Origin: Alphaproteobacteria bacterium
GTDB lineage: Bacteria; Pseudomonadota; Alphaproteobacteria; Micropepsales; Micropepsaceae
Length of the DNA: 11,775 nt
Reading direction: 5' to 3'
NCBI GenBank assembly: GCA_028869355.1
Contig: JAGWSK010000541.1
Coordinates: 1 to 11,775 of the forward strand
Numbering within the stretch: position 1 is the stretch's first letter; each line of letters opens with the position of its first letter. The notes below the pieces were generated by a model. That model worked only from the letters and a program-made list of their open reading frames with translations, was not told where the DNA came from and searched no databases. Shown piece after piece: positions 6,396-11,775 of this stretch. Both the position numbers and the translations under genes were made by a program.

Positions 6396-8495
6396 CTATC
6401 CCGCCCGCAAATAGCGGATGGCGGCATCCCGGCCAAACAGATAGAGCATGTTCCGTAAGGATTCGCCGCGCGCGGATTTCAGTTCGGGATCACGTTGCAG
6501 CACGAGCCGGACGTCATCATGTGCCGCCGTCAGCAAATCCTGATGGATGGCAAGATCGGCGAAGTGGAAATCGGGAAGGCCGCTTTGCCTGGTGCCGAGG
6601 ACTTCGCCCGCGCCCCGCAGGCGTAAATCTTCCTCGGCAATGAAAAAACCATCATCGCTTTGGCGCAGGATCGCGAGCCGCTGCCTGGCGACGGTTCCCA
6701 GCGGCTCCTGATAAACCAAAAGGCAGCTTGCCGCGGCATTTCCGCGGCCGACCCGGCCACGGAGCTGATGCAATTGCGCGAGGCCAAAGCGCTCCGCATG
6801 TTCCACCACCATGATGGCAGCTTCTGGAATATCGACGCCGACTTCGATCACCGTGGTGGCGACCAGCAGGCTGGTTTCGCCATTCTGAAAAGCGCGCATT
6901 GCGTTGTCGCGATCACCGGGTTTCATGCGGCCATGGACGATCCCGACTTTCGCGCCAAAGATTTTGCGCAAGGATGCCGCGCGTTCTTCCGCCGCGGCAA
7001 CATCCAGCACGCCGGATTCTTCGACCAGTGGGCACACCCAAAAGCAGCGCCGGCCTTTGGCCAGCGCGCGGCGCAGCCCGTCGATTACCTCATCCAGACG
7101 TGACGATGAAATGACGCGGGTCGCGACCGGCTTGCGACCCGCCGGTTTTCCGGTCAGGCGGGAAACCATCATGTCGCCATAGGCGGTCAGTTGGAGCGTG
7201 CGCGGAATCGGGGTGGCCGTCATCACCAGCACATCGACAGGGGCGTCACCTTTCCCTTGCAAAAGCATGCGCTGATGAACCCCGAAACGATGCTGTTCGT
7301 CGACCACGGCGAGCCCGAGGTCGCGAAATTCCACATCATCGGAAAAAATCGCATGCGTGCCGATCAGGATATCGATCTTGCCTTTGGCCAGGCCGGCGAG
7401 CAGGGCCGCGCGCGCCGCGCCGCGCTCGCGTCCGGTGAGCAGCGCAATGCGCAGGCCCGCCGCTTCCGCCATCGGCGATAACGAGGCCAGGTGCTGCCGC
7501 GCGAGGATCTCTGTGGGCGCCATGAGCGCGGCCTGACAACCCGCCTCGACCGCATTCAGCATTGCGGCCATCGCGACAATTGTTTTGCCGGACCCAACGT
7601 CGCCCTGCAGCAGCCGCAGCATGCGCGTGTTTTCTTCCATTGCGGCGGTGATTTCGGCGATGGCCGCAGATTGGGAATCGGTGAGCTGAAACGGCAGCGA
7701 CGCCAGCACTTTCGCGCGCAGCTTGCCTCCGGATTTCAGCGAACGACCCGGTTTGGCGCGCATGCGGTTGCGAAACAGCGCGAGTGCCAGTTGGTTGGCC
7801 AGCAATTCGTCGAAGGCGAGCCTCATGCGTGCTGGCGCAGACGGCGCGAGTTCGTCATCGCAACGGGGAGCGTGCGCGGCAAGGAGAGCCGGTTTGAAAT
7901 CGGTCCAGTCATTAAGTTTGCGCCAGGCGCTGTCCTGCCACTCGGGCAAATCCGGCAGCCGTTCCAGCGCGCGGCGGATAAGCTTTTGCAGCGATCGGGC
8001 AGGCAAACCTTCCGTGGTGCGGTAGACCACGTCAAATTCAGGAACATTGGAATTATCGTCCGCCGCAACAATGTAATCCGGATGGATCATTTGCAGCCGG
8101 TCCTGATAGCGCTCGATCTTGCCCGAAAGGGTTAGCTGAGCCTTCACGGGCATTCGTTCCTTGATCCAGTCTTCCCGTCCGGTGAAGAATTTGACTTCCA
8201 TGGCCGCGGTCTCATCGGCGACCAGCACGCGGATGGGTTGTCGCGAGATGCGCCGCGGCAGATATTCGAGAACATGCACGGTTACGGTGGCTATCCGGTC
8301 CGGCTGCGCGTCGCGCAGGGTGGGGCGGTAGGTGCGGTCCACGAGGCTCGCGGGCAGGTGGCAGATGAGGTCCACGATCCGTGCGGGGGCTGGGGAAGTG
8401 CCCAGCGCGGTCGTGAGCAGCCGGGCCACCTTGGGCCCGACACCGCTCAGACTGGTGGCTTCCGCAAACAGCGGATTGAGAATCGCCGGTCTCAT
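6396..8495 (-). CDS. recG: ATP-dependent DNA helicase RecG
   Basis: This is a complete 699-residue protein of family length. RecG is a superfamily 2 translocase that rewinds and remodels stalled replication forks and branch-migrates Holliday junctions. The N-terminal wedge/OB domain (about 1-250) carries LSGVGPKVARLL (16-27) and the OB strands near IRVLVADETAAMEVKFF (88-104). The helicase core has Walker A GDVGSGKT (298-305), APTEILARQH (326-335), GTHAIFSD (379-386), motif II DEQHRFG (399-405), motif III TATPIPRTL (426-434), motif V TTVIEVGVDIP (547-557) and motif VI QLRGRVGRG (577-585). The RecG-type C-terminal stretch DLRLRGAGEVLGTRQSG follows. ATG 8495 is close to the divergent sdhE gene (98 bases between starts). 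It lies 69 bases upstream of ugd on the same strand, so some read-through is possible although the functions are unrelated. Confidence 0.97.
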   Translation of the reverse strand: MRPAILNPLFAEATSLSGVGPKVARLLTTALGTSPAPARIVDLICHLPASLVDRTYRPTLRDAQPDRIATVTVHVLEYLPRRISRQPIRVLVADETAAMEVKFFTGREDWIKERMPVKAQLTLSGKIERYQDRLQMIHPDYIVAADDNSNVPEFDVVYRTTEGLPARSLQKLIRRALERLPDLPEWQDSAWRKLNDWTDFKPALLAAHAPRCDDELAPSAPARMRLAFDELLANQLALALFRNRMRAKPGRSLKSGGKLRAKVLASLPFQLTDSQSAAIAEITAAMEENTRMLRLLQGDVGSGKTIVAMAAMLNAVEAGCQAALMAPTEILARQHLASLSPMAEAAGLRIALLTGRERGAARAALLAGLAKGKIDILIGTHAIFSDDVEFRDLGLAVVDEQHRFGVHQRMLLQGKGDAPVDVLVMTATPIPRTLQLTAYGDMMVSRLTGKPAGRKPVATRVISSSRLDEVIDGLRRALAKGRRCFWVCPLVEESGVLDVAAAEERAASLRKIFGAKVGIVHGRMKPGDRDNAMRAFQNGETSLLVATTVIEVGVDIPEAAIMVVEHAERFGLAQLHQLRGRVGRGNAAASCLLVYQEPLGTVARQRLAILRQSDDGFFIAEEDLRLRGAGEVLGTRQSGLPDFHFADLAIHQDLLTAAHDDVRLVLQRDPELKSARGESLRNMLYLFGRDAAIRYLRAG

Positions 8496-8578
8496 GATGG
8501 TTACTCTATCGCCAGCTCTGGTATTTCGAAGGGCCCGATGCCTGCCCGTTTTTCGCGTGGCGGGGGATGAGGCAAAGA

Positions 8579-8585
8579 CTATATA
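8579..8585. promoter_or_regulatory. Palindromic -10-like element (CTATATA) between recG and sdhE
   Basis: CTATATA, part of the 8-bp palindrome CTATATAG (8579-8586), matches the alphaproteobacterial -10 form CTATAT and reads the same on both strands. It is the only strongly A/T-rich element in the 98-base gap between the divergent genes. Used on the plus strand it would give a nearly leaderless sdhE transcript; used on the minus strand it would give a leader of about 75 bases for recG. I found no convincing -35 on either side. Confidence 0.28.
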
Positions 8586-8593
8586 GAGCCGGG

Positions 8594-8869
8594 ATGACCG
8601 AACTGACTGAAATCGAGGTTCGCCGGAAAAAGGCGCTGTTCAGGGCGCAGCGGCGCGGCTTTCGCGAGCTCGACCTGATCTTTGCTGCCTTTGCCGACGC
8701 GCACCTCAACCGGTTGGATGCAAATCGTTTGACGCGTTTTGAAGCACTGTTGTCGGTTCCCGACTGGCAGATTTTTGGCTGGATCATGGGACACGAGACC
8801 GTGCCACGTGCGTATGACGATGAAGTTTTCGCCAAGCTCTGTTCCTATCGGGACAATCTGAATCTCTGA
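8594..8869 (+). CDS. sdhE: FAD assembly factor SdhE (SDHAF2/DUF339 family)
   Basis: This is a 91-residue cytoplasmic protein. SdhE helps attach FAD covalently to the flavoprotein subunit of succinate dehydrogenase. The diagnostic RGxxE motif is at residues 21-25 (RGFRE), inside the basic-then-acidic helix RRKKALFRAQRRGFRELDL. The rest matches the small helical fold: FEALLSVPDWQIFGWIMG (49-66) and the closing FAKLCSYRDNL. I chose ATG 8594 because the family starts just before the Arg-rich helix; an in-frame ATG at 8567 would add nine atypical residues (MRQRLYRAG) and has no properly spaced ribosome-binding site. It is divergent from recG and 141 bases before mfd, an arrangement often kept in alphaproteobacteria. 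The sdh genes are not in the window. Confidence 0.93.
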   Translation: MTELTEIEVRRKKALFRAQRRGFRELDLIFAAFADAHLNRLDANRLTRFEALLSVPDWQIFGWIMGHETVPRAYDDEVFAKLCSYRDNLNL

Positions 8870-8914
8870 CCAGCATCTGGAATCAGAAACCAGTGGCATT
8901 TCCCCCTCCGTCTC

Positions 8915-8992
8915 GCCGCTTGCGCGGCTCAATTTCGGGCTGCATATCGCCCCTGGCGATCTGCCACGCCCTCAATCCCCCGCAGGCGGGGG
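8915..8992. repeat. Three successive short hairpins in the sdhE-mfd gap
   Basis: Three perfect stems follow one another: GCCGC/GCGGC (8915-8919 with 8924-8928), ATCGCC/GGCGAT (8946-8951 with 8955-8960) and CCCCCG/CGGGGG (8977-8982 with 8987-8992). The last, together with the nearby TTCCCCCTCCG (8900-8910), resembles the dispersed C5/G5 intergenic palindromes of many alphaproteobacterial genomes (general recollection). Only one copy exists in this window, so a dispersed repeat cannot be shown here. None is followed by a T run, so a terminator for sdhE is not clear. Confidence 0.5.
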
Positions 8993-9000
8993 AGGAGAAG
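8991..9000 (+). promoter_or_regulatory. Ribosome-binding site that decides the GTG start of mfd
   Basis: GGAGGAG at 8991-8997, extended to GAGAAG, is a strong Shine-Dalgarno sequence before GTG 9011, with a spacing of 10-13 bases. No in-frame ATG exists between the sdhE stop and this GTG. The first two bases of the site are paired in the G-rich arm of the adjacent hairpin (8988-8992), so the stem may partly mask it. Confidence 0.6.
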
Positions 9001-9010
9001 CACTAGACCT

Positions 9011-11775
9011 GTGGAACGACTGACCGCCATAGCCCGTGCGCCGGGGCGCATTACCGTCAGCGGCGCACCGCAAGGTTACGACAGCTATGTCGCAGCGGAA
9101 GCCGCGCTGCGCAGCAAGGGTATGGTCGTGTTTGTTGCCGCCGATGATGCGAGGGCCGCGGCGGCACTGGAATGCGCGGAATTCTTCGCGCCCGATCTGC
9201 CGCGCCTGCATTTTCCCGCCTGGGATTGCCTGCCCTACGACCGGGTTTCGCCGCGTCCGGATATCGAAAGCCGGCGCCTGGCAACACTGGCGGCGCTCGC
9301 AGCGCGCGGCGACCGCGCCGGCTCCGCGTTGGTGATCACAACCATAAATGCGATTCTGCAACGCGTTCCGCCGCGGGAGACAATCGCGCAAGCAAGTTTC
9401 CTCGCGCGAACCGGAAGCGAAGTGGACCGCCCGCAGCTGATGCGTTTTCTCGCTCGCAACGGTTATTCCAATACCGGAACCGTGCGGGAACCGGGCGAAT
9501 TTGCGGTGCGCGGCGGCATTGTCGATCTGTGGCCGCCGGGACGTGACCAACCCTTGCGGCTCGATTTCTTCGGCGCCGAACTCGAGACCATGCGCCGGTT
9601 TGACGCGGAATCCCAACTCACGACCGGCGCGGAAGACGGCGTTGTGCTGTTGCCGGCCAGCGAAGCGCCGCTGGATCCGGATTCCATCAGCCGCTTCCGC
9701 AGCAATTACGTCGCGCAGTTCGGCGCCGTAACCGATGAAGATCCGCTCTATGCGGCGGTCAGCGCGGGGCGCAAGCACGCCGGGATGGAGCACTGGCTGC
9801 CGCTGTTTTATGAGCGCCTCGAAACGCTGTTCGATTATACCGGCCATGCGGCGGTTTTCCTCTCGCCCAATGTGGAGGAAGCGAAAGATGCGCGGATCGA
9901 GCTGATCGGCGATTACTACGCGACGCGTGAATCGATGCGCTCCGGCGGCGGAAGTCTTGCCGCGCCTTACAAGCCGCTGAAGCCCGAAGCGCTGTACTTA
10001 AGCGCGCGCGAATGGGATTCGGCTCTGCAGCACCGCACCGTTCGCGTGCTCTCGCCCTTCCGGGCGCCGGACGATGTGAAATCGACGGACGCGGGCGGCG
10101 TACCGGGCCGCGATTTCGCACCGGAACGGGTTCAGGAAAACCGGGCGCCGGACGACGCGCGCGCCAATATCTTCGAAGCGGCCGCCGCCCATATCGCGCG
10201 CTTGCAGGCACAGGACCGTCGCGTTCTGGTCGCGTGCTGGACCGAAGGTTCGGCCGAGCGCATGGGCGGCGTGCTGTCCGACCATGGGGTCGCTGCGCTC
10301 AAGCGCATCGGCGATTGGCACGAAGCATCAAAGCTGCACCGCAATGCGGTCGGCCTTGTGGTGCTGCAGATCGATCACGGGTTCGAAGCACCGGATTTTG
10401 CCGTCCTTACCGAAGAAGACATTCTCGGCGACCGCATGGTGCGGCCGCGCGGCCGGGCCCGCCGGTCACAGCATTTCCTTCAGGAAGCATCCGCACTCGC
10501 TGCCGGCGATCTGGTGACGCATATCGAACATGGGATCGGCCGCTATCTCGGACTGAAGTCGATCGAGGTGCAGAACGAACCGCATGACTGTCTCGAACTG
10601 CAATATGACGGCGGCAAACTCTTTCTGCCGGTCGAGAATATCGAACTTCTGACCCGGTTCGGATCGGAAGAGACCGGCGTTCAACTCGACCGGCTGGGCG
10701 GGGTTGGGTGGCAGCATCGCAAGGCGCGCCTGAAGGCGCGGATTCGCGAGATGGCCGCCGAACTCATTCGCATCGCGGCGGCACGCGCAATGAAAGAAAT
10801 GCCGGCGGTCGATCTGCCGCGCGGACAGTATGACGAATTCGTCGCGCGCTTCGCCTATGCCGAAACCGAAGACCAGGATCGCGCGATCGCCGATGTGGTC
10901 GAGGACCTTGCCAAAGGGCGGCCGATGGACCGGCTGGTCTGCGGTGATGTCGGCTTTGGCAAGACCGAGGTGGCGCTGCGCGCGGCATTCCTTGCCGCAA
11001 TGTCCGGCAGCCAGGTGGCCGTCGTGGTTCCGACCACGCTGCTGGCACGCCAGCATTTCCGCACGTTCCGCGAACGCTTCACCGGTTTGCCGGTCAGGAT
11101 TGCGCAGCTTTCGCGGTTCGTGGCGCCGAAGGAGGCGCGGGACGTCAAGACGGAACTGGCGGAAGGCAAAGTCGATATTGTGATCGGCACCCACGCATTG
11201 CTGGCGAAGTCCATTGCGTTTCGCAATCTCGGTTTGCTGATCGTGGACGAGGAGCAGCACTTTGGCGTTTCGCATAAGGAAAGGCTGAAGAGTCTGCGCG
11301 CCGATGTGCATGTGCTGACACTGACGGCGACGCCGATCCCACGCACGTTGCAACTGGCGCTGACGGGCGTGCGCGATCTGTCGCTGATCACCACGCCGCC
11401 GGTGGACAGACTTGCGGTGCGGACTTATGTCAGCCCATTTGATCCACTGATCGTGCGCGAGGCGCTGTTGCGCGAGCATTATCGCGGCGGCCAGAGCTTC
11501 TACGTCGTGCCGCGGATTTCGGACCTCGGCGAGGCCATGGAATTCCTCAAGGAGACCGTGCCGGAGGTGCGAGTTGCCGTCGCACACGGACAGATCGGAA
11601 CCGCCCAGCTTGAAGAGACCATGACCGCCTTCTACGACGGCAAAATCGATGTTCTGGTGTCGACGAATATTGTCGAATCCGGTCTCGATATTCCGACCGC
11701 CAACACGCTGATCGTCTATCGCGGCGACATGTTCGGTCTGGCGCAGCTCTATCAATTGCGCGGCCGCATCGGCCG
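9011..11775 (+). CDS. mfd: Transcription-repair coupling factor Mfd, 5' part
   Basis: The frame is open from GTG 9011 to the window end, giving 921 complete codons; the usual length is about 1150 residues, so roughly the last 230 are cut off. Mfd recognises RNA polymerase stalled at DNA lesions, pushes it off and recruits UvrA. The UvrB-homology region is at the N-terminus: FPAWDCLPYDRVSPRPDI (68-85) and GEFAVRGGIVDLWPPG (162-177). The RNA polymerase-interaction domain starts near GDLVTHIEHGIGRYLGL (499-515). The RecG-like translocase has Walker A GDVGFGKT (645-652), PTTLLARQHF, GTHALLAKS, motif II DEEQHFG (from residue 746), TATPIPRTLQLALTGVRDLS, STNIVESGLDIP and, at the edge, LYQLRGRIGR. 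The translation has no internal stop or frameshift. It lies downstream of sdhE on the same strand. RecG is excluded by the N-terminal UvrB-like module and the RID. Confidence 0.97.
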   Translation, partial: MERLTAIARAPGRITVSGAPQGYDSYVAAEAALRSKGMVVFVAADDARAAAALECAEFFAPDLPRLHFPAWDCLPYDRVSPRPDIESRRLATLAALAARGDRAGSALVITTINAILQRVPPRETIAQASFLARTGSEVDRPQLMRFLARNGYSNTGTVREPGEFAVRGGIVDLWPPGRDQPLRLDFFGAELETMRRFDAESQLTTGAEDGVVLLPASEAPLDPDSISRFRSNYVAQFGAVTDEDPLYAAVSAGRKHAGMEHWLPLFYERLETLFDYTGHAAVFLSPNVEEAKDARIELIGDYYATRESMRSGGGSLAAPYKPLKPEALYLSAREWDSALQHRTVRVLSPFRAPDDVKSTDAGGVPGRDFAPERVQENRAPDDARANIFEAAAAHIARLQAQDRRVLVACWTEGSAERMGGVLSDHGVAALKRIGDWHEASKLHRNAVGLVVLQIDHGFEAPDFAVLTEEDILGDRMVRPRGRARRSQHFLQEASALAAGDLVTHIEHGIGRYLGLKSIEVQNEPHDCLELQYDGGKLFLPVENIELLTRFGSEETGVQLDRLGGVGWQHRKARLKARIREMAAELIRIAAARAMKEMPAVDLPRGQYDEFVARFAYAETEDQDRAIADVVEDLAKGRPMDRLVCGDVGFGKTEVALRAAFLAAMSGSQVAVVVPTTLLARQHFRTFRERFTGLPVRIAQLSRFVAPKEARDVKTELAEGKVDIVIGTHALLAKSIAFRNLGLLIVDEEQHFGVSHKERLKSLRADVHVLTLTATPIPRTLQLALTGVRDLSLITTPPVDRLAVRTYVSPFDPLIVREALLREHYRGGQSFYVVPRISDLGEAMEFLKETVPEVRVAVAHGQIGTAQLEETMTAFYDGKIDVLVSTNIVESGLDIPTANTLIVYRGDMFGLAQLYQLRGRIG
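10060..10155 (+). repeat. 15-bp direct repeat inside mfd, exactly 27 codons apart
   Basis: CCGGGCGCCGGACGA occurs at 10060-10074 and 10141-10155 in the same frame, so RAPDD appears at Mfd residues 351-355 and 378-382. The 81-base period keeps the frame. The segment between is Gly/Asp-rich (DAGGVPGRDF) and lies in the linker between the UvrB-like modules and the following domain. It may be chance in a GC-rich gene or a trace of a small in-frame duplication. Confidence 0.5.

Noticed and set aside
5565..6458. 297-codon plus-strand open frame opposite ugd
   Set aside because: It is antisense to the catalytic and Rossmann regions of ugd; its composition is typical of reverse-strand translation.
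8972..9847. 291-codon minus-strand open frame over the start of mfd
   Set aside because: It opposes the UvrB-like part of Mfd, is low in hydrophobic pattern and has no domain signature.
10466..11755. 429-codon minus-strand open frame inside mfd
   Set aside because: It lies opposite the conserved Mfd RID and translocase motifs and shows no family features, so it is a shadow.
1..11775. CRISPR array, tRNA, transposase, integrase or defence system
   Set aside because: No regularly spaced repeats, cloverleaf sequences, recombinase motifs or nuclease/toxin domains were seen; RecG and Mfd helicase motifs belong to housekeeping repair enzymes.

Overview
The window is a GC-rich bacterial chromosomal segment, almost certainly from an alphaproteobacterium. 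Four things point there: the end of a SUF locus in the order sufT-sufA; the divergent arrangement recG / sdhE-mfd, which is common in that class; a DivJ/PleC-like histidine kinase phosphoacceptor domain; and a textbook-shaped CtrA-type site (TTAAC-N6-TTAAC). I cannot name the genus. No tRNA, rRNA, CRISPR array, insertion sequence or prophage gene is visible, and no gene-free stretch exceeds about 200 bases.

Layout. (1) 1-725, plus strand: the 3' part of sufT and the complete sufA, two bases apart, at the end of an iron-sulfur cluster assembly operon that starts outside the window. (2) 726-893: an intergenic control region with a possible sigma-70 -35 hexamer, three TTAACCA copies and the CtrA-like box. 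(3) 894-2339, plus strand: a two-domain protein, PilZ-like at the N-terminus and class I SAM-dependent methyltransferase at the C-terminus. (4) 2343-3770, minus strand: a six-TM hybrid-less sensor histidine kinase, converging on the methyltransferase gene with only 3 bp between the stop codons. (5) 3925-6326, minus strand: galU and ugd, which turn glucose-1-phosphate into UDP-glucose and then UDP-glucuronate for surface polysaccharides or lipid modification. (6) 6396-8495, minus strand: recG. (7) 8594-11775, plus strand: sdhE and most of mfd, the latter running off the right edge.

Most of the content is core metabolism and genome maintenance: Fe-S assembly, nucleotide-sugar synthesis, replication-fork rescue, flavinylation of succinate dehydrogenase and transcription-coupled repair. 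The part that looks least described is the convergent pair at 894-3770. A PilZ-like/methyltransferase fusion sits under an apparent CtrA box, tail-to-tail with a kinase whose dimerisation/phosphoacceptor region resembles the DivK-interacting kinases, and both promoter regions carry the octamer AACGATTC flanked by TTAA elements. A link between cell cycle or c-di-GMP signalling and a small-molecule methyltransferase is a reasonable hypothesis, but the sequence alone does not prove it.
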